A DNA stretch of 64,000 bases from Paeniglutamicibacter terrestris (lineage in GTDB: Bacteria > Actinomycetota > Actinomycetes > Actinomycetales > Micrococcaceae), in NCBI RefSeq assembly GCF_012271785.1, contig NZ_JAAWVT010000003.1, positions 354,115 through 418,114 on the forward strand. The letters are read 5' to 3'. Made by a program: the position numbers and the translations under genes. Positions 27,622-37,819 of this stretch are shown here, piece after piece. The notes beneath the pieces are model-generated. The model worked only from the letters and a program-made list of their open reading frames with translations, searched no databases and was not told the DNA's origin. The stretch's first letter is position 1. Every line of letters begins with the position of its first letter.

Positions 27622-28953
27622 CTAGTCGTCTTGCTGGTAGACATCCGGTACGCCGTCGGCGTCCGCATCGATTGCTTCCGCTGCCAGCAGTTTTTTGTAT
27701 TGCCGATTCCGGCTGCCGAGCAGGATCGAGGCGAGCACTGCGGCCAGAACGGAGGCAGCGAGGATGGCGACCTTTGCATGGTCGTTGGAGGGGTTTCCGA
27801 GTCCGAAGCTGAGTTCGGCCACCAACAGCGACACGGTGAAGCCGATGCCGGCCAGCAGGCTCACGCCCAGCAGGTCCACCCATTTGAGTTCGGGGTCAAG
27901 GGTGGCCTTGGTGAATTTGGCGGTAAGCCAAGTGGCGGCCAGGATACCGATAGGTTTTCCGAGAACGAGGGCCGCGATGATGCCGATGGCCACCGGGTCG
28001 GTGAGGGCTGAGCGCAGTCCCTCGGCCCCGCCGATGGCGACTCCGGCGGAGAAGAACGCGAAGAGGGGCACAGCGAATCCGGCAGAGAGGGGGCGGAAGC
28101 GGTGTTCGAAGATCTCGGCCAGTCCGGGGCCGTCGGTGTGGCGCCCGTGCTTGGCGCTGTGTAGGACGGGGATCATGAAGGCCAAAGCAACGCCGGCAAC
28201 GGTGGCGTGGATGCCCGAGGCATGCAGCAGCGCCCAGGCCGCGAAGCCGATGGGCAGCAGGATGAACCAGGCCGCCGCCGGCTTCATCCCGAAGAAGCCC
28301 CGGTATTTCCGGGCCAGGAAGGCAAAGAGTGCCAGCGGGATGAGGGTGAGCAGCAGCGCCGGGGTGTTGATCGTCTCGGTGTAGAAGAAGGCGATTATCG
28401 TGATGGCCATGAGGTCATCGACCACGGCCAGGGTCAGTAGGAAGATGCGTAGCGGGGTGGGCAGGTGCGAGCCGATGACCGCCAGAACTGCGACGGCGAA
28501 GGCGATGTCCGTGGCGGTGGGAATGGCCCAGCCGGAAATGGTGTCCGGGTTTGACCAGTTGATGGCCGCATAGATCAGGGCCGGAACGATAACGCCGCCC
28601 ACGGCCGCTGCCACCGGGACGATGGCCTTACTGATCTGGCGCAGGTCCCCGGCGACGATTTCGCGTTTGAGTTCCAGCCCGACGAGGAAGAAGAAGATTG
28701 CCAGCAGGCCATCGGCCGCCCAAGCGCCCAGGCTCAGCTCCAAGTGCCAGGGCTCAAAGCCGATCTTGAAGTCGCGCAGGGCGAAGTAGCTCTCGGAGGC
28801 CGGGGAGTTGGCCCAGATCAGGGCGATGACCGCGGCGATGACCAGCAGGGTGCCGCCGACGGTTTCCTTGCGCAGGATCTCACCGATCCGCAGGGCTTCA
28901 AGGTAGCTGCCGCGCCCGATCAAGGGACGTGGAGACGGAGGGTTAGTGCTCAT
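27622..28953 (-). CDS. nhaA: Na+/H+ antiporter NhaA
   Basis: A 443-residue NhaA antiporter of about 12 helices. The ion-binding aspartate pair is in [17 protein letters not shown], and the discontinuous-helix motif [17 protein letters not shown] is intact. It exchanges protons for sodium and supports pH and salt homeostasis. The C-terminus extends beyond the E. coli protein (388) with an acidic end. The ATG at 28953 opens a short polar segment before the first helix. It is the only intact transporter in a zone of transporter pseudogenes. Confidence 0.95.
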   Translation of the reverse strand: MSTNPPSPRPLIGRGSYLEALRIGEILRKETVGGTLLVIAAVIALIWANSPASESYFALRDFKIGFEPWHLELSLGAWAADGLLAIFFFLVGLELKREIVAGDLRQISKAIVPVAAAVGGVIVPALIYAAINWSNPDTISGWAIPTATDIAFAVAVLAVIGSHLPTPLRIFLLTLAVVDDLMAITIIAFFYTETINTPALLLTLIPLALFAFLARKYRGFFGMKPAAAWFILLPIGFAAWALLHASGIHATVAGVALAFMIPVLHSAKHGRHTDGPGLAEIFEHRFRPLSAGFAVPLFAFFSAGVAIGGAEGLRSALTDPVAIGIIAALVLGKPIGILAATWLTAKFTKATLDPELKWVDLLGVSLLAGIGFTVSLLVAELSFGLGNPSNDHAKVAILAASVLAAVLASILLGSRNRQYKKLLAAEAIDADADGVPDVYQQDD

Positions 28954-29042
28954 GGGAAAGAGGTCCTTACAGTGGGTTCGACAATTACATTGCCGACCAG
29001 ACTTCCCGGCTCACCTATCCTCAACCCTACGGCATAGGTTGA

Positions 29043-29818
29043 GTGGCTTCCACCGTGTTTCCCGCCTATGCGTTCGCGCATCTTCAGGCTGGCGGTGTTC
29101 AGCCCGATGATGTCGACGTGTTTTCCGTGCTGCTTGCATCTTTCGGTGATGGCGTCATAGGCGGCGATGGTGGAGGCATCCCACAGGTGGGAGGCGTGCA
29201 GGTCGATGACAACGCGGTCGAGGTCTTCAACATAGTGGAACTGGGTGTAGCGGTCGTTCGAGAATACGAAGAATAGTTTCCCGTTGGCCCCGTAATCGGA
29301 GATCTATACGCCGAAGCGTTCCTCAACGCGTCGTTCCACGGCGACCAGGTGCGCGGCCCGGTTGGCAAAGAGGACGATGGCGGTGAGGACCCCGAGGCCC
29401 ACGCCGATGGTAAGGCTATGGGTCCAGGCGGTGAAGAAGACGGTGATGAGTATGACGGGGGTTCGCTCTTGGGCATCGTGCGCAACGTCGAGGGTTGAAT
29501 GCTGTTCCAGTCGACTGCGGCTATCGCAACGGAGATCATCACGACCACCAAAGCGGCCACCGGAATCAGGGCAACGATGTCGCTCAAGGCGACCACCAAG
29601 ATGATTCGGGAGACACCGGCCAGGAAGGTGGAGATTCACGTCCGGGCACTGGAGGCCTTGATATTGATCATGGTCTGGTCAAACATCGCGCAGCCGCCGA
29701 TGAACCCAGTGATAATGTTCGCCGCCTCTAGCCCCATGATTCGCGGGTCTTGTTGGATCGGGTGTCGTTGACGTCATCGACAAGTTGCGCGGACATCAGG
29801 GATTCGAGCATGCCCACG
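29043..29818 (-). pseudogene. SulP-family anion transporter, truncated and frameshifted
   Basis: Reading down the minus strand, SulP segments appear in order: LVGMLESLMSAQLVDDVND and SNKTRESWG (29818-29731), a TAG, then ANIITGFIGGCAMFDQTMIN in another frame, VVALSDIVALIPVAALVVVM, a further shift, and FFTAWTHSLTIGVGLGVLTA. After a stop near 29308 comes the STAS-like end (LDRVVIDLHASHLWDASTI). The first half of the transporter is missing: upstream of 29818 the sequence is replaced by a 17-base tandem repeat. At least four lesions disable the gene. Confidence 0.82.
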
Positions 29819-29821
29819 AGG

Positions 29822-29900
29822 GACGCCCGCGCCAAGGGGACGCCCGCGCCAAGGGGACGCCCGCGCCAAGGGGACGCCCGCGCCAAGGGGACGCACCGCC
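29822..29900. repeat. 17-base tandem repeat, four copies plus a partial
   Basis: GACGCCCGCGCCAAGGG is repeated at 29822, 29839, 29856 and 29873, with a partial fifth unit from 29890. It sits exactly where the SulP homology breaks off. The 17-base unit shifts the reading frame with each copy. Confidence 0.95.
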
Positions 29901-30489
29901 GAGGACGCGGTACGCCTAGTCGGCTGAAGACGCGCGGTGCTTGACCGCCATCTCGGCCAAGACACCCGTTCCTACAAGAGCCAGTGATCGCTGATGCCCA
30001 ACCGGAGTCCACCCGATTATGGCACCCGATGGACCGTTCCCCCGGGCCACGATCACATGCTTTGCACCAACCACTGTTCCGCTACTGGTCAGACCACGAT
30101 TCCAAGCTGATGTCCTAGTTAGTTCCAACAACGTGGCCGGGGGCTGGGTTGGGCTCACGCTCGAAGCCGCCGGCTATCTACACCTCCATTCGGGCCAGGG
30201 AACCTCGACGTTGTTTGGCGTGTCTGTACGGATGGTCTCGGAGTAGACGTCCCACGATCCTTCGGGTTCACGTGCTGACCAACGTGGCCGACAACGTTGC
30301 ACTGTGGGGGTCGTTCAACGGATACGTCGAGCCCTACAAAATAGAGCTCCGCCGAATGCTCTCATCTGAGTGCTCCACAACCAGGATGCCTTCGTGCGGG
30401 TGCCATCGGAGCACAAGGAGTCATAGGCCCCTTCGGCGGCATGGTTCGTACGTTGGCTCACCCACATCGAATCAGGGGGAGCTGCGGTG
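29901..30489. other. Gene-free stretch
   Basis: Frames here have no protein-like features. The stretch probably covers the lost 5' half of the SulP gene and unassigned sequence. Confidence 0.35.
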
Positions 30490-30914
30490 ATGAGTGATCT
30501 TGGCATCGTGGTCGCGCTCATCTCCGGGGGAGTGGCCGGAGTCGTGGCACTGCGCCCGACCAATCGATCCGGAGTGACAAGGCCGCCGCCATCGGCATTG
30601 CTGTGACGGTTGCGCTATTCACAGTGGTCGACCTGTACATGGCCGGTGAAGGCGACTTCGCGAGAGTGGCGAGCGTTCTGGTGGGCATGTGGGTGGCCAT
30701 AACGCTCGAGCTCCATGGCCTGCTCCACGCCCGCAAGCTGCGCATGGACAGAGACGACATCTACGCAGCACACCTGGCCCAACGTGTGACCACGCCGCAA
30801 CCCATTCGGCGGGTGGTGCGTGAGGTCATTCCCGATCCACAGATCTTCGACACCGAACCTACAGATTTCGACCTGGAAGCGGCCGCATACGCCGGGACCC
30901 GAGGTCGTGTCTAG
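30490..30914 (+). pseudogene. Small membrane protein, single frameshift
   Basis: An ATG at 30490 with a GGGGGAG site encodes MSDLGIVVALISGGVAGVVA and ends at a TGA after 38 codons. One frame over, near 30570, coding continues (SDKAAAIGIAVTVALFTVVD, VASVLVGMWVAITLELHG, an acidic tail) to 30914. One inserted or lost base joins them into a protein of about 140 residues with two membrane segments. Family not recognised. It could instead be a sequencing error in an intact gene. Confidence 0.55.
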
Positions 30915-30916
30915 GC

Positions 30917-31405
30917 ATGGATGCTCTACGCTCCGCTTTTTGTTTTCTTTTTTTCCCGCTTCTGGTCATGAGTTGCGCGCTGGGATTTGACTCCGTCATG
31001 TGGATTATTCCGGTGCTCGTCGCAAGGGGCATCGCGCTGGTGCGCTTTGTCCACGGTTTCCTGAAGCTGAAGAGGGACCGCTCGGGCACGGTGCAGTTCC
31101 CGCAGTGGAACGGGCGCGACATGTTCCGGGTCGGTGGGCATCAATTGGGGGACGGCATCGCCTCCTGCTATCTGGCGGCGATCATTTTCTTCTCCGGGGC
31201 ACTGGTTGCGGGAATTGCCTCCAGCCCCGAATTCGTGCTCTATTCAACGACATGCGCCATCCTGCTTGCCGCGATGAGTCCATTCATGTTTGTAGTCATC
31301 AGGATCATGCATCGGCGCCGTGAACTTTACACCGCGTGGCTGCTGCCCAACGGCCGGCCGGTGGAGATTTCGCCGCGGAACACAGGCAACTCCGACCGAC
31401 CCTGA
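30917..31405 (+). CDS. Small polytopic membrane protein, unknown function
   Basis: A 162-residue protein with about four hydrophobic segments (FCFLFFPLLVMSCALGF, VMWIIPVLVARGIALVRF, GIASCYLAAIIFFSGALVAG, CAILLAAMSPFMFVVIRI). It begins three bases after the preceding frame's stop, so the pair may have been an operon. No family recognised. Confidence 0.6.
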   Translation: MDALRSAFCFLFFPLLVMSCALGFDSVMWIIPVLVARGIALVRFVHGFLKLKRDRSGTVQFPQWNGRDMFRVGGHQLGDGIASCYLAAIIFFSGALVAGIASSPEFVLYSTTCAILLAAMSPFMFVVIRIMHRRRELYTAWLLPNGRPVEISPRNTGNSDRP

Positions 31406-31902
31406 TCCATCGGGATCACGAGTTGGTCATTGAATCAGTTTTGTGAGTCTGTGGCAAGAGCCCTCGATCACCAATATCCAGGGTGGAGTGCGTGGCCCGA
31501 GACTATCGGAGCATGCCGCGCGGATCAACGTAAGATACCGCGCGGGCCGGAGCCAGTACGGGTAGCTCCACATCTCAGCTGCGCACCAGAACGCTCGGAC
31601 CATGCAGTGCCCCTATATCTGGCTCGAAGACTGGCATTCATCGAGCCGGGGGGAGTGAGCCCGCTTCGTACTCCTTGCCAAACGCTCCACCATGGCCGCT
31701 GAGCGCCCGAACGAGCTCGCAGGGGTTCTCCTGCCGCTACTGCCAGATGGTGGTCTTCTGGGGCGAAAACCGTTGAAGCTACGCGGACCGGGGTCCCAAC
31801 GATTCAAGAACGGTATGGGCGAATTTCCCCTGTGGACCTTAAACGCCGCTGGGGCCCACCAAATGGTGAGCCCCAGCGGTCAGGAAAAGATCCTGGCAGT
31901 TA
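31406..31902. other. Gene-free stretch with terminator at its end
   Basis: No coding frame is convincing. The terminator of the bc1 operon lies at the right end. Confidence 0.4.
31846..31879 (-). terminator. Hairpin after qcrB
   Basis: CCGCTGGGGCCCACC and GGTGAGCCCCAGCGG form a long GC-rich stem with an AAAT loop and one internal mismatch, 24 bases past the qcrB stop. The T-tract is weak. Confidence 0.7.
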
Positions 31903-33579
31903 CTACTTCTCGATGGATTCCGTGGAGGAATCTTCGATTTCTGCCGGGCCGTGTCCGTGTGCTGCATGCTGAGCAGCCAACTCGGACGGCGTCACCGGAG
32001 CAACGCGATCCTCGAAGAAGAACCTGGACAAGGCACCGCGGCGCTTTTCATCCGCCGAGATGTGGCCAGCCGCATCGGGCTGTGCCGGGATGTACTGGCG
32101 ATCCTCGTAGTTGACCAACTGGTGCAACTTGTACGGATCCAGCGGTTCGTGGCGTTCGGTGAAGGTGCCCTCAGGGGACATCTGGATCACGCCAGTTTCG
32201 CGGCCGTGCAAGACGATCTCGCGGTCCTTGCGCTGCAGCGAAAGTGCAATGCGGCGGGCCACGATGAATCCAACAATTGGGCCGATGAAGAACAGTGCGC
32301 GCAACCAGTACGTGACATCGTTCAGCGACACATGGAAGTGTGTAGCGATCAAGTCAGAGGATGCAGCTGCCCACATCACGCAGTACGAGACAACACCTGC
32401 AACACCCATACCCGTACGGAACGGAGCGTTACGCGGGCGATCGAGCAGGTGGTGCTCGCGTTCGTCCTTGGTGACCCAGCGTTCGATCCACGGCCAGGTA
32501 AACATGATCGTGAACATGATGCCGGCCGGAACCAGCGCCGGAAGTAGCACGTTGAGCACCAGGGAGTTATCTCCCCACGGCAACGGGATGTTCCAGTCGA
32601 GGGAGAAGTTGCCCAAAGTACCGGGCATCAAACGCAGGGCGCCATCAACAAAACCGATGTACCAGTCAGGCTGGGTACCAGCGGAAACCGGTGACGGGTC
32701 ATACGGGCCATAGTTCCAGATCGGGTTGATCGTGAACAAACCGGAGATCAAGGCAACGATGCCGAAGACGATGAAGAAGAATCCACCGGCCTTTGCAGCG
32801 TAAACCGGACCAACGGGGAAACCAACAACGTTGTCGTTGGTGCGACCCGGGCCGGGGTACTGGGTGTGCTTGTGCACAACAACCATGAAGAGGTGGACAG
32901 CAACCAGAAGGAGGATGATGGCCGGGACGATCATGATGTGAAGTGAGTACAAGCGAGCAATAACCACGGTGCCGGGGAATTCGCCGCCAAAGAGGAACAG
33001 CGAAATGTAGGTGCCAACCAGCGGGATCGACTTGATCACGCCGTCAATGATGCGCAGACCGTTACCGGAGAGCAGATCATCGGGGAGCGAGTAGCCGGTG
33101 AAGCCTGCAGCCATTGCCATGATGAGCAAGAGACCGCCGACAACCCAGTTCAGTTCGCGCGGCTTGCGGAAGGCGCCGGTGAAGAACACGCGGAGCATGT
33201 GCACCGAAACGGAGGCAACGAACAGAAGTGCCGACCAGTGGTGTACCTGTCGCATGAACAGACCGCCGCGGACATCAAAGGAGATATCCATGGTCGAAGA
33301 CATTGCGGCTGACATGCCGATGCCCTTAAGCGGGTTGTATGAACCATCGTAGATAACGTGCGTCATCGATGGGTCGAAGAAGAACGTCAGGAACGTTCCG
33401 GAGATCAGCAGCAGTACGAAGGTGTACAGCGCCACCTCACCAAACATGAAGGACCAGTGGTCGGGGAAGATCTTGCGACCAAATTCCTTGACCATGGCCG
33501 AACCGCCGACGCGAGAGTCAACAAAGTTGGCAATGCGACCGGTGGAAGTCTTCGGAGTGTACTCAGTTGTGGTGCTCAT
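31903..33579 (-). CDS. qcrB: Cytochrome bc1 complex cytochrome b subunit QcrB
   Basis: A 558-residue actinobacterial cytochrome b. The core of eight or nine helices has heme-binding histidines (MRQVHHWSALLFVASVSVHM and LYSLHIMIVPAIILLLVAVH) and a PEWY-equivalent loop (TQPDWYIGFVDGALR). A C-terminal extension of about 100 residues typical of the phylum follows. It oxidises menaquinol and passes electrons via the Rieske protein and QcrC to the aa3 oxidase in one supercomplex. The ATG overlaps the end of qcrA. Confidence 0.97.
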   Translation of the reverse strand: MSTTTEYTPKTSTGRIANFVDSRVGGSAMVKEFGRKIFPDHWSFMFGEVALYTFVLLLISGTFLTFFFDPSMTHVIYDGSYNPLKGIGMSAAMSSTMDISFDVRGGLFMRQVHHWSALLFVASVSVHMLRVFFTGAFRKPRELNWVVGGLLLIMAMAAGFTGYSLPDDLLSGNGLRIIDGVIKSIPLVGTYISLFLFGGEFPGTVVIARLYSLHIMIVPAIILLLVAVHLFMVVVHKHTQYPGPGRTNDNVVGFPVGPVYAAKAGGFFFIVFGIVALISGLFTINPIWNYGPYDPSPVSAGTQPDWYIGFVDGALRLMPGTLGNFSLDWNIPLPWGDNSLVLNVLLPALVPAGIMFTIMFTWPWIERWVTKDEREHHLLDRPRNAPFRTGMGVAGVVSYCVMWAAASSDLIATHFHVSLNDVTYWLRALFFIGPIVGFIVARRIALSLQRKDREIVLHGRETGVIQMSPEGTFTERHEPLDPYKLHQLVNYEDRQYIPAQPDAAGHISADEKRRGALSRFFFEDRVAPVTPSELAAQHAAHGHGPAEIEDSSTESIEK

Positions 33580-34628
33580 TAGTTTGAACCACGCTCCCAG
33601 TAGCTAGGTCCGACTGGCTCGTGGAAGTCGCTCTGAGCGACCAAGAAGCCATCGGAGTCAACCGTGATCGGCAGCTGCGGCAACGGGCGACCGGCCGGAC
33701 CAAAGATGACCTTGCACTCTTGAGTGAGGTCGAAGGTCGACTGGTGGCACGGGCACAGCAGGTGGTGCGTCTGCTGCTCGTACAGAGCAACGGGGCAACC
33801 AACGTGGGTGCAGATCTTCGAGTAAGCAACGATTCCGTCGTGGTGCCAATCCTTGCGCTCTTCGGAAACGTGCATCAATGCCGGGTCGAGGCGCATCAAC
33901 AGAACAACGGCCTTGGCCTTTTCGTTCAGCGGATCTTCGAGATCGTTCAAACCCTCGGGAATGACGTGGAAGACCGAACCGAGCTGCACATCCGCAGCCT
34001 TGATCGGAGTGCCCGAAGGATCCCTGGTCAGTCGAACATTCGTGTCCCACATGGTGTGGCGAAGCTGTTCAACCATGGCGCCGGCATTCTTGCCGGAACG
34101 GTCCAGATCTCGGAACATGAAGATGGCCGGGATCGGGGCCAAGGCGATGGCACCGATGAGGGTGTTGCGGATCAATGGGCGGCGTGCGATGCCCATTTCC
34201 TCGACCACCTGGTTGATGATCTGCTCGGCGTCCTGACGATCCGCTTCGGGGCGGATCTCGTGGCGCAGCTCCGAGATTTCGTGGTCCGGCATCAGGGTTT
34301 TAGCCCAGTGAACGATGCCGATACCAATGCCAAGCATGGCAAAGGTGGTGCCAAGGCCGAGCATCGCGTTCTGTAGACGGATTTCCGAAATATCTTCCGG
34401 ACGTCCGAGAACGAAGTAAGCAATAAAGAACGACAGCGTTCCGATGATGGAGATGATAAACAGCAGCGCTACCTGACGCTCTGCTCGCTTCTCTGCATGC
34501 GGGTCGGTATCTGCCAAGCGCTTCCGATGCGGCGGAAGGCCGGGATCCTGGAACTTGTCCAGGTCTCCCGCGCCAGCCTTAGCAACGGTGCCCGAGTCGT
34601 CCGGACTGCCGTGACTATGGTCGCCCAT
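33579..34628 (-). CDS. qcrA: Rieske iron-sulfur subunit QcrA
   Basis: A 349-residue protein with a cytosolic polar N-terminus, three membrane helices (about 65-190) as in actinobacterial Rieske proteins, and a C-terminal 2Fe-2S domain. The ligand boxes are CTHVGCP and CPCHQS. The start is placed at the ATG at 34628 (MGDHSHGS) rather than the frame's first codon at 34658, because relatives begin there. Middle gene of qcrCAB; its stop overlaps the qcrB start. Confidence 0.95.
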   Translation of the reverse strand: MGDHSHGSPDDSGTVAKAGAGDLDKFQDPGLPPHRKRLADTDPHAEKRAERQVALLFIISIIGTLSFFIAYFVLGRPEDISEIRLQNAMLGLGTTFAMLGIGIGIVHWAKTLMPDHEISELRHEIRPEADRQDAEQIINQVVEEMGIARRPLIRNTLIGAIALAPIPAIFMFRDLDRSGKNAGAMVEQLRHTMWDTNVRLTRDPSGTPIKAADVQLGSVFHVIPEGLNDLEDPLNEKAKAVVLLMRLDPALMHVSEERKDWHHDGIVAYSKICTHVGCPVALYEQQTHHLLCPCHQSTFDLTQECKVIFGPAGRPLPQLPITVDSDGFLVAQSDFHEPVGPSYWERGSN

Positions 34629-34697
34629 GTTGTCTCTCATCCTTTTCTCAAGATTCATTAGTACGTAGTGATGATGGCGGTCTGGACCGCCAGCAGA

Positions 34698-35486
34698 TTA
34701 AGAAGGACGCGAAGTGAGCCAGATGGTGAAGGCGATGATGATGCCCAAACCAGCTGTCCAGATGAACAGGCCTTCAGAGACCGGACCCAGTGAGCCAAGC
34801 TTGGCTCCACCCGGGGAGCCCTGAGCTTCGATTTCCTTCAAGAAGGTGATGACGTCGCGCTTCTCTTCGGCGGTCACGTTGGAGTCATTGAAGACGGGCA
34901 TGTTCTGCGGGCCAGTAACCATGGCTTCGTAGATGTGCTTCTCCGAGACTTCGGCCAGGGACGGGGCGAACTTACCGCGCGTAAGAGCACCGCCGGCAGC
35001 GGCGGCGTTGTGACACATTGCGCAGTTCACGCGGAATACCGTACCGCCGGCGGCGGCGTTGCCCTGAGACGTGTCAAGCATGTCTTCGGACGGAATGGAC
35101 GGTCCGGCACCCAAGCTGGAGACATACGCAGCGAGCTGCGAGATCTGGGCGTCGTCGAACTGTACCGGCTTGGCCTGAGCCTGGGGCCCCTGCATCTGCA
35201 TCGGCATACGACCGGTTCCGACCTGGAAGTCGACTGCAGCGGCACCAACACCAATGAGCGAAGGCCCATCTGCGGAGCCTTCTGCATTCATACCGTGGCA
35301 GGTAGCGCAGTTGGCCACGAAGAGCTTGTTGCCCTCCTGGATGTCGCTTGCGCTATATCCGGTGGCCGCCTTGGCCTCGTTGACGCTGCCGGCTGCCATG
35401 TATAGGCCTCCGGTGATGAGCAGGCCCATCAGCAGCAGTGCGACGGCGGCGAGTGGATGGCGACGCCTTTGCGAAAGAGCCTTCAC
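34698..35486 (-). CDS. qcrC: Diheme cytochrome c subunit QcrC
   Basis: A 262-residue protein with an N-terminal signal anchor (PLAAVALLLMGLLITGGLYM), two cytochrome c domains with heme motifs CATCH and CAMCH, and a C-terminal membrane helix (FIWTAGLGIIIAFTIWL). The diheme form replaces both cytochrome c1 and soluble cytochrome c in actinobacteria. The GTG at 35486, with GAGGA eight bases upstream, is preferred over the GTG at 35501. It lies between ctaE and qcrA. Confidence 0.95.
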   Translation of the reverse strand: MKALSQRRRHPLAAVALLLMGLLITGGLYMAAGSVNEAKAATGYSASDIQEGNKLFVANCATCHGMNAEGSADGPSLIGVGAAAVDFQVGTGRMPMQMQGPQAQAKPVQFDDAQISQLAAYVSSLGAGPSIPSEDMLDTSQGNAAAGGTVFRVNCAMCHNAAAAGGALTRGKFAPSLAEVSEKHIYEAMVTGPQNMPVFNDSNVTAEEKRDVITFLKEIEAQGSPGGAKLGSLGPVSEGLFIWTAGLGIIIAFTIWLTSRPS

Positions 35487-35549
35487 TTGCTGGTTCCTCA
35501 CTTATTTCTTAGAACGGGGGTTGCCTTTGGTAGGCAACTTAGGGGTTGC

Positions 35550-36188
35550 CTACTTCAGGAAGTAGATGATCGCGAACAACGCGATCCACACGACGTCGAC
35601 GAAGTGCCAGTAGTAAGACACAACAATCGCACTGGTTGCTTCGAAGTGACCGAACTTACGTGCAATCAAGGCACGTCCGATGATCAGCAGGAAAGCGATG
35701 AGGCCGCCAGCCACGTGCAAGCCGTGGAAGCCGGTGGTCATGTAGAAGACCGAGCCGTAGGCGTTGGAGTTCAAGGCAATGCCGTGAGCAACCAATTCGG
35801 TGTACTCAAAGGCCTGCACGGAAACGAAGATGGCACCGAGGATGAAGGTCACAACGAACCACTCGACCATTCCCCATTCCTTCAAGTTGAACAGTCCGCC
35901 GGTACGGCGAGGCTTAAGATCCTCGGCACGGAAGACACCCAACTGGCAGGAGAATGAGCTCGACACCAGGATGATCGTGTTGATAAGTGCGAACGGAACG
36001 TTGAGTTTCTCAGTTTCGCTCGCCCACATCTCCGGCGATGCAGCGCGGAGCGTGAAATACATGGCGAAAAGCGCGGCAAAGAACATAAGCTCGCTGGCAA
36101 GCCAGACGACAGTTCCTACCGACACCATGTTGGGACGGTTCGGCGCAGCTTGCGCCGGGGCATTTAGGGCATGAGTCGCAGTTGTCAC
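35550..36188 (-). CDS. ctaE: Cytochrome c oxidase subunit III CtaE
   Basis: A 212-residue subunit III with five helices, fewer than the seven of proteobacterial COX3, as usual in the phylum. The segments [20 protein letters not shown] and [20 protein letters not shown] are characteristic. The start is put at the GTG at 36188 (VTTATHALN). No ribosome site is seen, and a CATAAT box lies about eight bases upstream, so the message may be leaderless. It heads the respiratory operon ctaE-qcrCAB. Confidence 0.95.
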   Translation of the reverse strand: MTTATHALNAPAQAAPNRPNMVSVGTVVWLASELMFFAALFAMYFTLRAASPEMWASETEKLNVPFALINTIILVSSSFSCQLGVFRAEDLKPRRTGGLFNLKEWGMVEWFVVTFILGAIFVSVQAFEYTELVAHGIALNSNAYGSVFYMTTGFHGLHVAGGLIAFLLIIGRALIARKFGHFEATSAIVVSYYWHFVDVVWIALFAIIYFLK

Positions 36189-36334
36189 AGAGCCATTATG
36201 TCTATAAAAGTGCCTCTGACACCAATGCATTGACCCCCGCGTGGCGCGATTTTTGACACCTTCAGGCCTACAGCCGCGGAAACACGCGGGATTAACATTT
36301 CAGACTTTCTACGATTCGTAGATAACCTTGAGGT

Positions 36335-37387
36335 GTGTCAACGAATCGAACGAACCAAAAGTTCCCCACATGGCCAACAATTCTCTCTACGCTGATCGCT
36401 GGAAGCGACCTCGATAGGGACCAAGCGTATTGGGCCATGGGCGAGGTGATGACGGGGAATGCCAGCGACGCTCAGGTAGCTGGTTTCCTTGTCGCGCTCC
36501 GCTGTAAAGGTGAGACGGTAGACGAACTGACCGGCCTGGTTGAGGCGATGATTGCCAACGCTCGACCGCTGGCCATCGAGGGTGAACACCTGGACATCGT
36601 GGGTACCGGTGGTGACCGACAGAACACTGTGAATATTTCCACTATGTCCTCACTTGTCTGCGCCGGTGCCGGCGCGTTGATCGTTAAGCACGGCAATCGG
36701 GCCTCATCTTCGTCATCGGGCTCCGCCGACGTTCTCGAGGCTCTGGGCGTGCGCTTAGATGTTCCCATCGAGCGGTTGAGCGATGTCTTGGATGCGGCAC
36801 ATATCACCTTCTGCTTCGCCAACATCTTCCACCCCTCCATGCGCAATGCCGCCGTCCCGCGACGTGAACTCGGTGTTCCCACCGCCTTCAATTTCATGGG
36901 TCCGCTGACTAACCCCGCGGAACCCACCGCCTCGGCCATCGGCTGCTCGGACCTGCGAATGGCGCCGCTGATGGCGGGAGTGCTGGCCGCCAGGGGCGTT
37001 CGCGCACTGGTATTCCGCGGCGAAGATGGCCTCGATGAGCTGACCACAACAGCAGATAACAAGGTCTGGGAAGTGCGCGACGGAAAAGTTGTTGAGTCGC
37101 TCTTTGATGCCCGTGAGCTCGGGATGGCACGCGTGACACTTGATGATCTGCGTGGGGGAGATGCCGAACATAATGCGCAGGTAGTTCGCGATGTGCTCGA
37201 TGGTGTCCATGGTCCGGTGCGTGATGCCGTGTTGCTTAATGCGGCTGCCGGGCTGGTCGCTTACGACGAATCTGCCGAGGGGTCACTGCACGACCGCTTA
37301 GGCGCGGCGGTTACCCGCGCCGCTGAATCCATTGATTCCGGGGCCGCGCGCCTGGTGCTGGAGAAATGGATCGCCGCCACGGCCTAG
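36335..37387 (+). CDS. trpD: Anthranilate phosphoribosyltransferase TrpD
   Basis: A 350-residue enzyme for the second step of tryptophan synthesis, joining anthranilate and PRPP. The PRPP-binding segments are [20 protein letters not shown] and [21 protein letters not shown], and the anthranilate site segment [12 protein letters not shown] is present. It starts at GTG 36335. The short palindrome CTACGATTCGTAG and a TAGATA box just upstream suggest a promoter close to the start. It is divergent from ctaE, an order typical of Arthrobacter relatives. Confidence 0.96.
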   Translation: MSTNRTNQKFPTWPTILSTLIAGSDLDRDQAYWAMGEVMTGNASDAQVAGFLVALRCKGETVDELTGLVEAMIANARPLAIEGEHLDIVGTGGDRQNTVNISTMSSLVCAGAGALIVKHGNRASSSSSGSADVLEALGVRLDVPIERLSDVLDAAHITFCFANIFHPSMRNAAVPRRELGVPTAFNFMGPLTNPAEPTASAIGCSDLRMAPLMAGVLAARGVRALVFRGEDGLDELTTTADNKVWEVRDGKVVESLFDARELGMARVTLDDLRGGDAEHNAQVVRDVLDGVHGPVRDAVLLNAAAGLVAYDESAEGSLHDRLGAAVTRAAESIDSGAARLVLEKWIAATA

Positions 37388-37819
37388 CTTTTACGATATT
37401 TGGTGAACTTGGACTGGCGCGTCGGCGCATCCCACGGGATGTGCGGCGCGCCAGCGCTGTTTCTACGCCCTTGCGGTCGATTTGTTAGGAACTGGCGCAC
37501 CGGGGTGCTTCGGGCGCAGCAGGACTCCCTGTGTGGCTTCCGCACTGCTGAAGGATCTGCCCGCTCGCGAGGGCAGTGATGTCCGTTTCGGCTCCGAAAC
37601 GCTGTTGGGAGCGTAACAAAGCATCAGAAACGAAAAAGTTTTCACTCACGGTGTGTGGAAAATTTCTATTCGGCACCAGCAGTCGTTCTCCTCGGGACGA
37701 GTTCACACCCAGTAGCGTCGTCCTGAGCGGCCTTTAAGCGACAAAGCGATCGCGCATCCGCCCTCACAAGGGGCGGACACACGACCGCAGGCAAATCGGC
37801 ATGGAACCGAGTTAAATGT
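37388..37819. other. Gene-free stretch with trpD terminator
   Basis: Apart from the terminator near its start no structure or gene is evident. Confidence 0.4.
37415..37453 (+). terminator. Hairpin after trpD
   Basis: TGGCGCGTCGGCGCATCCC pairs imperfectly with GGGATGTGCGGCGCGCCA 28 bases past the trpD stop, followed by a short T run (GCTGTTTCT). Confidence 0.65.

Noticed and set aside
29822..29900. CRISPR array
   Set aside because: The 17-base units are directly adjacent with no spacers, so it is a simple tandem repeat.
29916..30158. 80-codon minus-strand frame upstream of the SulP remnant
   Set aside because: No membrane segment or SulP motif, so it is not the missing N-terminus.
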